Positions 52,666 through 59,725 of a stretch of 64,000 nucleotides of DNA are shown here, one piece after another. The position numbers and the translations under genes were made by a program. Numbering within the stretch: position 1 is the stretch's first letter; each line of letters starts with the position of its first letter. The DNA lies in NCBI RefSeq assembly GCF_032098525.1, contig NZ_CP134890.1, positions 1,550,001 through 1,614,000 of the forward strand. The letters are read 5' to 3'. The stretch comes from Flavobacterium sp. PMTSA4. Lineage in GTDB: Bacteria > Bacteroidota > Bacteroidia > Flavobacteriales > Flavobacteriaceae. Below the pieces are notes generated by a model. That model had not been told where the DNA came from and did not search any database. It worked only from the letters and a program-made list of their open reading frames with translations.

Positions 52666-52707
52666 AAATTAGTCGTTTAAGGTTAGTTAAAACTATAAAC
52701 GACTAAT
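52666..52707 (-). terminator. Strong hairpin and T tract ending at the start codon of the barrel gene
   Basis: AATTAGTCGTTTA and TAAACGACTAATT are perfect 13-bp arms around 16 bases. On the minus strand the stem is followed by a run of seven T and then at once by the ATG at 52660. It fits a terminator for der, or an attenuator for the barrel gene. Confidence 0.8.
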
Positions 52708-52760
52708 TACTTATTTTATTGTGTATTGAGAAAATTTCTTACCTAAATTTAACAGAATTT

Positions 52761-54071
52761 TTACTTTTCTCTAATATAAATATCAATTGGAACACCTGAA
52801 AAGTCCCAATTTTCACGAATCTTGTTTTCTAGAAAACGTTTGTATGGTTCTTTTACATATTGTGGTAGATTGGCAAAAAACACAAACTGTGGTGTTGGTG
52901 TTGGCAACTGCATGCAGTATTTAATTTTTACATATTTCCCTTTTAATGCTGGCGGTGGATATGCTTCTATTAGTTTTAACATGTAATCGTTGAACTTAGA
53001 AGTTGGAATGCGTTGTTTTCTGTTTTCAAAAACTTGTACTGTTGATTCTAAAGCTTTTAACAAACGCTGTTTTGTTAAGGCTGAAACGAAAAGAATTGGC
53101 ACATCAGTAAATGGTTGTAATTGCTCGCGGATTTTACGCTCGTAATCACGGGTTGACATGGTATCTTTTTCAACCAAATCCCATTTATTTACTAAAATTA
53201 TTACTCCTTTTCTATTCTTTTCTGCTAACCAGAAAATACTTTGGTCTTGACCTTCAAAGCCACGAGTAGCATCAATGATTAGTATACAAACATCAGAATG
53301 CTCGATAGCACGCACCGAACGCATTACTGAGTAAAACTCTAAATCTTCTTTTACTTTAGCTTTTCTTCGGATTCCGGCAGTATCAACCAAATTGAATTCG
53401 AAACCAAAACGATTATAGCGAGTATCAATAGCATCACGAGTTGTTCCTGCAATATCTGTAACTACAAATCTGTCTTCGCCAATTAATGCATTGATGAAGG
53501 ATGATTTTCCTGCATTAGGACGACCAACTACACAAAAACGAGGTAATGGATTTTCTTCTTCTGTTGCTTCAGGAAGTTCAGGTAAAACTTCGACTAATTT
53601 GTCTAACAATTCACCTGTTCCGCTGCCGCTAATACTTGCAATTGTAAAATATTCGCCTAATCCTAGGTTATAAAACTCAACTGCGTCTTTTTCGCGCATA
53701 GCATTATCAACCTTGTTTACCGCTATTAAAATTGGTTTGGTTACTTTTCTTAAAAGCTTTGCAACTTCGGCATCCATTGGAGTTATTCCTTCTTCAACAT
53801 CAACCACAAAAATGATAGCATCGGCTTCATCAATAGCTAATTCAACCTGACGACGAATTTCGCCTTCAAAAATATCATCGGAACCTTTGATGTAACCACC
53901 AGTATCAATAACTGAAAATTCTTTTCCGTTCCATTCACTTTTACCATAATTTCTATCGCGAGTAACTCCAGAAACAGAGTCAACAATGGCTTCTCTTCTT
54001 TGAATTAAACGGTTGAAAAAAGTAGATTTCCCTACGTTTGGTCTTCCTACTATGGCTACTATATTGTTCAT
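52761..54071 (-). CDS. der: Ribosome-assembly GTPase Der (EngA)
   Basis: 436 residues from ATG 54071; a TTG at 54089 lies in the promoter box and is rejected. Two GTPase domains stand in tandem: G1 motifs GRPNVGKS (near 8-15) and GRPNAGKS (near 181-188), G3 DTGG and DTAG, G4 NKVD and NKWD. A C-terminal KH-like domain (QRIPTSKFNDYMLKL to the end) completes the family layout. It acts in 50S subunit maturation. It follows era in the same direction. Confidence 0.96.
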   Translation of the reverse strand: MNNIVAIVGRPNVGKSTFFNRLIQRREAIVDSVSGVTRDRNYGKSEWNGKEFSVIDTGGYIKGSDDIFEGEIRRQVELAIDEADAIIFVVDVEEGITPMDAEVAKLLRKVTKPILIAVNKVDNAMREKDAVEFYNLGLGEYFTIASISGSGTGELLDKLVEVLPELPEATEEENPLPRFCVVGRPNAGKSSFINALIGEDRFVVTDIAGTTRDAIDTRYNRFGFEFNLVDTAGIRRKAKVKEDLEFYSVMRSVRAIEHSDVCILIIDATRGFEGQDQSIFWLAEKNRKGVIILVNKWDLVEKDTMSTRDYERKIREQLQPFTDVPILFVSALTKQRLLKALESTVQVFENRKQRIPTSKFNDYMLKLIEAYPPPALKGKYVKIKYCMQLPTPTPQFVFFANLPQYVKEPYKRFLENKIRENWDFSGVPIDIYIREK

Positions 54072-54086
54072 GGTTTTTATTTTTTG

Positions 54087-54094
54087 CAAAAGTA
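54087..54094 (-). promoter_or_regulatory. -7 box TACTTTTG for der
   Basis: Minus-strand TACTTTTG fits TAnnTTTG, 15 bases before the der start. Just upstream lies an 8-bp perfect inverted repeat, AAACCTTT (54094-54101) with AAAGGTTT (54108-54115), which could be a weak era terminator or an operator. Confidence 0.6.
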
Positions 54095-54145
54095 AACCTT
54101 TTGTTTTAAAGGTTTATAATATAAAATGTTTAAAATTAGTGGCTA

Positions 54146-55027
54146 TTATTTTTGATTATACCCAAATCTTTTAAGTTGGTAAGCGTTGTTTCTCCAATCT
54201 TTGTTGACTTTTACAAAAAGTTCGATGTGGATTTGTTTTCCGAAGAATTTCTCTAAATCTTCACGAGCTTGCATGCCTACTTTTTTGAGTGCTGCGCCTT
54301 TATGACCGATGATGATTCCTTTTTGGGTATCGCGTTCAACCATAATAACCGAACGAATTCTGATGATTTTTTCATCTTCTAAGAATTCTTCTGTTTCTAT
54401 TTCTACAGCGTATGGAATTTCTTTGTCGTAGTTGGTTAAAATCTTTTCACGAATGGTTTCGTTTACGAAGAAACGCTCAGGTTTGTCGGTTAGTGCGTCT
54501 TTTGGATAATATGGTGGTGATTCTGGTAATAATTCTAATATTCGGGCAAAAACTTCTTTTACATTAAAGTTCTCTAAAGCTGATATTGGATATATTTCAG
54601 CATTAGGAACTTTTTCTTTCCAAAGGTCAATTTGCTCTTCGAGTTGTTCTTGGTTAGACTTGTCAATTTTATTTAATAGTAATAAAACCGGAATTTTAGA
54701 GTGAATGATTTTATTGAAAAATGCTTCGTCTTTCAGTTCTTTTTCACCAATTTCAACCATATAGATTAACACATCAGCATCTTCAAAAGCAGATTTCACA
54801 AAATCCATCATTGATTTTTGCATTTCATAAGCTGGTTTAATAATTCCTGGAGTGTCTGAAAGGACTACTTGGAACTCCTCGCCATTAACAATTCCTAAAA
54901 TTCTGTGACGGGTTGTTTGTGCTTTTGAAGTTATAATGGATAATCGTTCACCAATGAAGGCATTCATTAATGTTGATTTACCCACGTTTGGGTTTCCTAT
55001 GATGTTTACAAATCCTGCTTTATGCAT
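54146..55027 (-). CDS. era: GTPase Era
   Basis: 293 residues. The GTPase domain has GNPNVGKSTLMNAF (G1), LSDTPGIIKP (G3) and LLLNKIDKS (G4); the C-terminal KH domain carries VERDTQKGIIIGHKGAALKKVG, which binds the 3' end of 16S rRNA. It functions in 30S assembly. It follows the J-domain gene by 30 bases and precedes der. Confidence 0.96.
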   Translation of the reverse strand: MHKAGFVNIIGNPNVGKSTLMNAFIGERLSIITSKAQTTRHRILGIVNGEEFQVVLSDTPGIIKPAYEMQKSMMDFVKSAFEDADVLIYMVEIGEKELKDEAFFNKIIHSKIPVLLLLNKIDKSNQEQLEEQIDLWKEKVPNAEIYPISALENFNVKEVFARILELLPESPPYYPKDALTDKPERFFVNETIREKILTNYDKEIPYAVEIETEEFLEDEKIIRIRSVIMVERDTQKGIIIGHKGAALKKVGMQAREDLEKFFGKQIHIELFVKVNKDWRNNAYQLKRFGYNQK

Positions 55028-55057
55028 TTCTTTCTGAATTCTTTTTTTTAAAAATAA

Positions 55058-55510
55058 TTATACTTCGGCTAGCAGTTTGCTTGCGCTTCGGTATAAAAAG
55101 TTATTGTAGATGTGTCTTCTTGCGAAACGCGCTGGCGATTCTGCATTGATCATCTTGATGTAGGTGTTTTTTGGTACTCCAAAATATTCGAAGTTGCTAC
55201 CGTCGGTGAAGCTGATGTATAAAGCACCGTTTTCCATGTAGAAGTCTAAAATGCCTGCGTTTTTAATAGTGTTTTCGTAAGCTGGTTTTACTTTTTCCTG
55301 TGTTTCGGGAGCGATACTTACCAAGAAATGATAAGCTTCAATGATTGCAGTACTTTGTGCTTCTGCTTGTTCGTTAGCATCTGAACCTACAAATTTATCA
55401 GGATGACATTCTTTCATACTGTTTCTGTAGATTGTTTTTAGCTCTTTTAATGTTGCTGTTTTTGAAACATTTAGCAAAGCTCTGTACTCTGCTATTTTTT
55501 TTGTGTTCAT
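55058..55510 (-). CDS. J-domain plus KTSC protein
   Basis: 150 residues from ATG 55510; a TTG at 55531 is inside the -7 box. Residues ~5-60 are a J-domain-like segment (YRALLNVSKTATLKELKTIYRNSMKECHPDKFVG) with the HPD motif. Residues ~85-145 are a KTSC domain (LYISFTDGSNFEYFGVPKNTYIKMINAESPARFARRHIYN). The combination suggests an Hsp70 co-chaperone with an unknown partner-binding domain. It heads the operon with era and der. Confidence 0.87.
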   Translation of the reverse strand: MNTKKIAEYRALLNVSKTATLKELKTIYRNSMKECHPDKFVGSDANEQAEAQSTAIIEAYHFLVSIAPETQEKVKPAYENTIKNAGILDFYMENGALYISFTDGSNFEYFGVPKNTYIKMINAESPARFARRHIYNNFLYRSASKLLAEV

Positions 55511-55528
55511 GTTTTGAAAATAAAGCGG

Positions 55529-55536
55529 CAAAGGTA
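55529..55536 (-). promoter_or_regulatory. -7 box TACCTTTG for the J-domain/era operon
   Basis: Minus-strand TACCTTTG fits TAnnTTTG, 18 bases before ATG 55510. Confidence 0.6.
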
Positions 55537-55584
55537 GTATATATTATTTATTACTAATCAATGATTTAGAAAAGATTATAAATA

Positions 55585-55615
55585 AAAAAGCCACTCATTT
55601 CTGAATGGCTTTTTC
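55585..55615 (-). terminator. Terminator hairpin, copy A
   Basis: AAAAAGCCACTCA and TGAATGGCTTTTT pair with one mismatch. It is part of a 61-base direct repeat whose other copy (55942-56003) follows the intact tRNA gene. Confidence 0.75.
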
Positions 55616-55619
55616 TTTG

Positions 55620-55671
55620 TAGCGGGAACAGGACTCGAACCTGTGTCCGCCGCGGCGGATATGAGCCCGAC
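55620..55671 (-). pseudogene. Rearranged 3' part of initiator tRNA-fMet
   Basis: Read on the minus strand this has GTCGGGCTCATA (5' anticodon stem and CAT anticodon), then TCCGCCGCGGCGGA in place of the normal ACCCGAAGGT, then an intact T arm and acceptor 3' strand CACAGGTTCGAGTCCTGTTCCCGCTA in pieces identical to the real tRNA. The acceptor 5' strand, D arm and 3' anticodon stem are lost, so it cannot be a working tRNA. It begins one base after the stop of the GIY-YIG ORF. Confidence 0.85.
55646..55659. repeat. Perfect 14-bp GC palindrome inside the tRNA remnant
   Basis: TCCGCCGCGGCGGA is an exact palindrome with 12 of 14 bases G or C in an otherwise AT-rich region. It replaces the 10-base anticodon-stem/variable segment of the tRNA. 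Confidence 0.85.
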
Positions 55672-55672
55672 T

Positions 55673-55927
55673 TCATAAATTGGATATAATATTTTTTATA
55701 AATTCTCTTCCAGCTCCCATTTTTAGATACTTTTCTCGCTTTAAAGCTTCTGCTTTTGAAGAAAAGAATTCTACATGAATTACTTCCCAAGGTCTATATT
55801 TTATAGTGTATCCTTTAGTTCCATAATAATTATGAGATTTAAACCTTTCTATTAAATTAGAAGTATAGCCTGTATAATTTTTGTGAAATTGTTTAGAGTA
55901 TAATATATAAACTACGAATTCATCCAT
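55673..55927 (-). CDS. GIY-YIG nuclease domain protein lodged at tRNA-fMet
   Basis: 84 residues from ATG 55927. The GIY-YIG core is VVYILYSKQFHKNYTGYTSNL (VYI and YTG as the two short strands), then LIERFKSHN with the catalytic Arg, and AEALKREKYLKMGAGREF with the expected Glu. Such small UvrC-N/YhbQ-type proteins have proposed DNA-nicking roles. The stop TGA lies one base before a rearranged tRNA-fMet remnant, and the start is 14 bases from the terminator of the intact tRNA gene. An initial ATG at 55951 would read through that region and is less likely. Confidence 0.85.
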   Translation of the reverse strand: MDEFVVYILYSKQFHKNYTGYTSNLIERFKSHNYYGTKGYTIKYRPWEVIHVEFFSSKAEALKREKYLKMGAGREFIKNIISNL

Positions 55928-55941
55928 ATGTAAATATAAAC

Positions 55942-55973
55942 AAAAAGCCACTCATTTCTGAATGGCTTTTTTC
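55942..55973 (-). terminator. Terminator hairpin, copy B, after tRNA-fMet
   Basis: Same stem as copy A with one extra T, directly 3' of the intact tRNA gene. Together with the tRNA 3' end it forms the second direct repeat. Confidence 0.75.
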
Positions 55974-55977
55974 TTTG

Positions 55978-56050
55978 TAGCGGGAACAGGACTCGAACCT
56001 GTGACCTTCGGGTTATGAGCCCGACGAGCTGCCTACTGCTCTATCCCGCG
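55978..56050 (-). tRNA. Initiator tRNA-fMet (CAT)
   Basis: 73 bases, cloverleaf by eye. The acceptor stem CGCGGGA pairs with TCCCGCT except for a first-pair C1 x U72 mismatch; the anticodon stem TCGGG/CCCGA has three consecutive G-C pairs next to the CTCATAA loop. Both are hallmarks of the initiator tRNA. T arm ACAGG-TTCGAGT-CCTGT. The 3' CCA is not encoded. It reads leftward. Confidence 0.93.
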
Positions 56051-56140
56051 ATTTGTGAGTGCAAAGATATACATTATATTGTATTATGCAAACAAAATGT
56101 TTTAATAAATTTTTTGATTTTTATTTCTGAGGGTTTGTTT

Positions 56141-57073
56141 TTACTCGGTTAGGTTGGTTTTTGTTTTGTATATTTTGCTTAATCCGTTGTGGCTTTGGAG
56201 GATGTATTGCTGGTATTCTTTGAAGTTTTTGAATTGTTTTGGGGTTATGTTGTTTCGTTTGCTGGTGAAATAGAGTGTTTGATTGGCTTGGTCGTAGAAT
56301 GGGCAATATTCCATGTATTTAGTATTGATGTTTTTGCCTAGATTGGTTGGGGTTTGCCATTGTCCTTGGTTGTCTTTGCGGGCTATGTAAAGGTCGCCGC
56401 TGCCGAAACCGTCGGGTGTGTTGTATTTTGTATAGATTAGGAAGTCTTCGTTTTTGGATATGAAGGCGTTGAACTCGTAGCCGGAGGAATTGATGTTTTG
56501 GTTGAGGAGTTCGGGGGTTTCATAGGCTGTGCCATTCCATTTTGAATAGTAGATGTCGTCTTTTCCTAAACCGGATGGAGAATCTAGGGTGAAATAGAGG
56601 TTATTGTTGTCGGCGAGTGTAGGGTAGAATTCGTTTTGGGTGGTGTTTACTGGACTGCCGAGGTTTATTGGTTCGGACCATGGGTTTTTTTTGTTTTGAC
56701 GTTCGAGGTACCAGATGTCGAAGTCTTTCTTTTCGGTGGTGGTTTTGTTTAGTGGTCTGTCTGAAACGAAGTAGAGGCGTTTTTGGTCGGATGATAGGAA
56801 TGGTTCGAGGTAGTTGTATTGGTCGGAGCAGCTTAGTAGTTGTGGTTCTGACCAGTTGTTGTTGGTTTTTTTGATGTAGGCTATTTGTGATAGTTCGCCG
56901 GCTGGTGATTGGATGGTAAAGTAGGCTTCTGAACCATCGGTTGCGATGTTTATATCGCGGATGTTTGTGTATTGGTTGAGGATTGGGAAGGCTATTTCGA
57001 TGGTTTGTTCTTGTTGGGCGTTTATCAGGCTGGTGATTGCTAAGAAGAATGTGATGATTTGTGTTTTTTTCAT
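56141..57073 (-). CDS. Secreted PD40/WD40-like beta-propeller protein
   Basis: 310 residues. A signal peptide covers 1-19 (IITFFLAITSLINAQ). PD40-type repeats give a propeller: EPFLSSDQKRLYFVSDRPL, EFYPTLADNNNLYFTLDS, FNAFISKNEDFLIYTKY and YCPFYDQANQTLYFTSKR, each with the F/YFTS/SDR strand end, plus GKDDIYYSKWN. Related proteins are often fused to OmpA domains; this one is not. Codons end in C far more often than in its neighbours, and the coding strand is poor in G, which also opens a long false frame. Confidence 0.87.
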   Translation of the reverse strand: MKKTQIITFFLAITSLINAQQEQTIEIAFPILNQYTNIRDINIATDGSEAYFTIQSPAGELSQIAYIKKTNNNWSEPQLLSCSDQYNYLEPFLSSDQKRLYFVSDRPLNKTTTEKKDFDIWYLERQNKKNPWSEPINLGSPVNTTQNEFYPTLADNNNLYFTLDSPSGLGKDDIYYSKWNGTAYETPELLNQNINSSGYEFNAFISKNEDFLIYTKYNTPDGFGSGDLYIARKDNQGQWQTPTNLGKNINTKYMEYCPFYDQANQTLYFTSKRNNITPKQFKNFKEYQQYILQSHNGLSKIYKTKTNLTE

Positions 57074-57210
57074 GGTGATTGTGTTTTGTTGATGAATGAT
57101 TCAACGAATTTAGGTAAATGTTTGCTTACTTTATTATTAATAACACTAAAATACTAGTTCACTAATAGATTAGTCAAGCATTAATATAACGGCAATAAGA
57201 CATTAATAAC

Positions 57211-57255
57211 ATACGATATATATACGACATATACCCAATATAAATACGACATATA
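57211..57255 (+). repeat. Three ATACGAYATATA repeats in 11-bp phase
   Basis: ATACGATATATA at 57211, ATACGACATATA at 57222 and ATACGACATATA at 57244 are spaced by 11 and 22 bp, so they lie on one face of the helix. They end 53 bases before the start of the next rightward gene and may be a regulator-binding array. Confidence 0.55.
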
Positions 57256-57308
57256 TATACATTATTTGATAATTATTTATTACTTTCACATTACTAAATA
57301 TCAACTGT

Positions 57309-58046
57309 ATGGCAAAGCAAAAAGGTATAATTCATTTTGTTGGTACAATAAACGGAGTGAATTTTTATATTAGAAAAGGTAAACCTGTAGCCCGAAGAGC
57401 TGGCGGTGGTTTTAATGGTAGTGCTATTAAAAAGAAACCTAGCATGGCTAGAATTAGGGAAAACAATAGTGAATTTGGAACTACATCGAGTGCCAAGAAA
57501 CTTTTTAAAGATAGTTTGGCTCCTTTTTTGGGAAATGTAAAAGATAGTGTTCTTCAAGGAGCATTGATGCAATTGTTTATAAAGATTAAGAATTGTGATT
57601 TAGTTTCTGAACGAGGTAAAAGAAGTGTTCCCTTAGGGATTGAAAGTTCTGAAGGCAAACAATTTCTGGAAAATTTTGAATTTACTTCGTTAAAATTACC
57701 TTATTCGAACAGTTATTTTGATGAAGTGACCTCTACTTTTACTATTACGGATTTTAATGTGAAAGGATTGAAATATCCTAAAGGTGCTACTCATTTGAAA
57801 TTGCAATTAGGTATCGTTTCTCTTGATTTTGATGCGAAAAATAAGTTTTTGTTTGCTAGTTCTCCCTTACTTATTCCTAAAAATACTGATTTTGGAACAA
57901 TTAGTATGGAAGCTGCTGTTCCACCTGATTTAACAGGTATTCGTGTTGCTGTTTTTTATTATCGATATACACAAGACTTGAATGGTTTGTTTTATGATTT
58001 GAAAGACAAAACAGCTTATGGAATAGTAGTTTTGAAGGTGTATTGA
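57309..58046 (+). CDS. Conserved-looking basic protein of unknown function
   Basis: 245 residues, no signal peptide. The N-terminus is very basic and Gly-rich (GKPVARRAGGGFNGSAIKKKPSMARIRENNSEFG); the rest is beta-rich, e.g. NSYFDEVTSTFTITDFNVKGLKYPKGATHLKLQLGIVSLDF and IRVAVFYYRYTQDLNGLFYDLKDKTAYGIVVLKVY. Start MAKQKGIIHFVGTINGVNFYI looks like a small recurrent family I associate with Bacteroidota genomes, but I cannot name it. It lies between repeats and downstream of three 11-bp-phased motifs, in the window's most accessory stretch. Confidence 0.7.
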   Translation: MAKQKGIIHFVGTINGVNFYIRKGKPVARRAGGGFNGSAIKKKPSMARIRENNSEFGTTSSAKKLFKDSLAPFLGNVKDSVLQGALMQLFIKIKNCDLVSERGKRSVPLGIESSEGKQFLENFEFTSLKLPYSNSYFDEVTSTFTITDFNVKGLKYPKGATHLKLQLGIVSLDFDAKNKFLFASSPLLIPKNTDFGTISMEAAVPPDLTGIRVAVFYYRYTQDLNGLFYDLKDKTAYGIVVLKVY

Positions 58047-58392
58047 AAGTTGATAAAGATTATTAATGCGAGTTAGATGTTGCTTTCTCTTTATTTTTAA
58101 ATAAAAACACTAGTTAGTCCTTGTTTTCTATATTCATTTTAGCTTCGCTCTGTTCGGCTTTGCCTCGAGTCTTTGCTTGTCCAAAGAAAACGAACCAAAA
58201 GAAAGGACACTTTTACGAGGAATTTTTAATCTTTGATTAAAACCGTTTGAAAAACTCTGCGTCGCTTTGCTCCTGTTTTCAGAGCTTTTTCAAACTATTC
58301 TACGTAAAAGCGTTGCAATGCTTCGCATTGCTTTGGTGCTTTCGCATATAAAACTTACGTTAATCAGATAAAAATAAGAAAAGAAGACTCAG
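58047..58392. other. Structured intergenic region with nested inverted repeats
   Basis: No gene is visible. Nested inverted repeats are: CTTTTACG (58210-58217) with CGTAAAAG (58303-58310); TTAATC-TTT-GATTAA (58226-58240); GTTTGAAAAACTCTG (58245-58259) with CAGAGCTTTTTCAAAC (58280-58295); and GCAATGC-TTC-GCATTGC (58315-58331). The block near 58140-58200 is richer in G and C. It could fold as a structured RNA or be a degenerate repeat element. Confidence 0.6.
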
Positions 58393-59193
58393 CTACTTTA
58401 TATATAGCTCTGTTGTTATGGGGATATGGTCTGAGATTTGTTTTGCTTGATAAAATTTTGGAAAGTCTTTATAAAAATGGATTGCTTTGCTGTTTTTTAA
58501 TTGAATTTTATTGGTATTGTACCAAATATTATCAAACTCTGAGGCAAGACAATTGTTGTTTTTGCATTCTTTTTTAAGTGATGTTTTTTGGTTTATGAAA
58601 GCGGATTCGTACCCCATTGCTTTAAGTGGATTAAAGACTGTGTGCGATTGAGGACAATTGAAATCGCCTAAGAATACTAGGTTTAGTGTTGGGTATTGGT
58701 CAGGTAGAAATTTAAAGTATTTGATTTCAGTTTCAGGTTGTTTTTTCTTTGTTATGGCATGAAAGTTTACCAATGTTACTTGTTTGTTGTTGTATTGAAA
58801 GGTTGCATAATAGGGTTCTCGGTCAATGAGTAGGTTGTATTTTTTTTCAAGCCATGGTTTTCCGATTAGTTTTACTGAGGCTGTTTTGTATAGAAATGCA
58901 TAACGCTCGGTTTTGTATGCAGAACTTGAGGTTGGCTCGCTGATAGTGTAACTCCACTTTGCTCCTTTTGTGTTTAGTTCGTTGGCTAGTTTTGCTACTG
59001 CTTGTGCTCCACCGTATCCTGCTACGACTTCTTGTATGGCTATGATGTCATAGTTTTTAATAGTGTTTGCTATATAGATTATGGTTGTATCAGTTTTTGA
59101 GTTACCAAAGTCTTCCAGATTCCAAGATATGATTTTGAGTTGGGCTTGGAGTGTAGTTGTTATTAGTAGAAGAAAGAGGAGTTTGGTTTTCAT
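58393..59193 (-). CDS. Secreted endonuclease/exonuclease/phosphatase-family protein
   Basis: 266 residues. A signal peptide covers 1-18 (LLFLLLITTTLQAQ). DNase I-fold motifs are all present: ISWNLEDFGNSKT near 21-33, IIAIQEVVAG near 51-60 with the metal-binding Glu, LVFLGDFNCPQSH near 173-185 with Asp and Asn, and QISDHIPITTEL near the end with the catalytic Asp-His. It is probably an exported nuclease; a phosphodiesterase role is also possible. It lies between two repeat-bearing intergenic regions. Confidence 0.9.
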   Translation of the reverse strand: MKTKLLFLLLITTTLQAQLKIISWNLEDFGNSKTDTTIIYIANTIKNYDIIAIQEVVAGYGGAQAVAKLANELNTKGAKWSYTISEPTSSSAYKTERYAFLYKTASVKLIGKPWLEKKYNLLIDREPYYATFQYNNKQVTLVNFHAITKKKQPETEIKYFKFLPDQYPTLNLVFLGDFNCPQSHTVFNPLKAMGYESAFINQKTSLKKECKNNNCLASEFDNIWYNTNKIQLKNSKAIHFYKDFPKFYQAKQISDHIPITTELYIK

Positions 59194-59277
59194 TTTTCAG
59201 ATGATGGACGTATGTATGTTTTTGTAAAGATAGTGATATCATCTCTAAGGGATTTTGGGTTGGTGATGGTTTTTATA

Positions 59278-59324
59278 CCACGGATTGAAACCCGTGGCTA
59301 CAAACATTAAACCCCGATGGGGTT
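59278..59324. repeat. REP-like doublet of short GC palindromes
   Basis: CCACGG-N8-CCGTGG (59278-59297) is followed 12 bases later by AACCCC-GAT-GGGGTT (59310-59324). Two GC-rich hairpins in an AT-rich spacer fit a REP-type element, of the kind spread by TnpA-REP transposases. No transposase is in the window. Confidence 0.6.
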
Positions 59325-59332
59325 ATACTTAC

Positions 59333-59710
59333 CTAATTACAATCTGTATCTATAATTGTTATGTTGTATTCAGCACCTGTATCGCTAGTGAAGGAGGCAT
59401 GTCCTTCCGAAATGTCTGGAGGCATAAAATGCGTGCTGTCCAACCAACCTCCGTTTGGCCAGTGAATAATAGTTAATTCATTATTTTCTATTTCAACAAC
59501 TAGGGTATATGTTGAATTAGTTCCTCTTTCTGGATTATAATATTCAATCTCTGCGCAGTATTCTCCATCTGTATAGCCTCCATTTTCAACTGATTTATTA
59601 TCTACAATTGGGAATTTACTTCCTTCATTAATCTCATCATTTGAAGATGATTTACATTGAATGAAAAGTAATACTGTAATAAAGAAAACTAATAATGTTT
59701 TTGTATTCAT
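59333..59710 (-). CDS. Small lipoprotein
   Basis: 125 residues. The lipoprotein signal is LLVFFITVLLFIQC, with Cys19. The mature part has GGYTDGEYCAEIEYYNPERGTNSTYTLVVEIENNELTIIHWPNGGWLD and ends EYNITIIDTDCN. It follows the PorP/SprF gene by 15 bases, so it may travel with the adhesin operon. Function unknown. Confidence 0.75.
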   Translation of the reverse strand: MNTKTLLVFFITVLLFIQCKSSSNDEINEGSKFPIVDNKSVENGGYTDGEYCAEIEYYNPERGTNSTYTLVVEIENNELTIIHWPNGGWLDSTHFMPPDISEGHASFTSDTGAEYNITIIDTDCN

Positions 59711-59725
59711 TTTAAATTAATTCAT

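Noticed and set aside
55566..55790. A 74-codon frame ending in a tRNA-derived tail (SYPPRRTQVRVLFPL)
   Set aside because: It reads through the tRNA remnant in another frame; the in-frame GIY-YIG ORF covers the conserved motifs and stops before the remnant. The tail is useful only as a search tag.
56601..57104. A 167-codon His/Asn/Arg-rich frame on the minus strand
   Set aside because: It overlaps the PD40 protein gene in another frame and exists because that gene avoids G; its composition is implausible and it has no recognisable domain.
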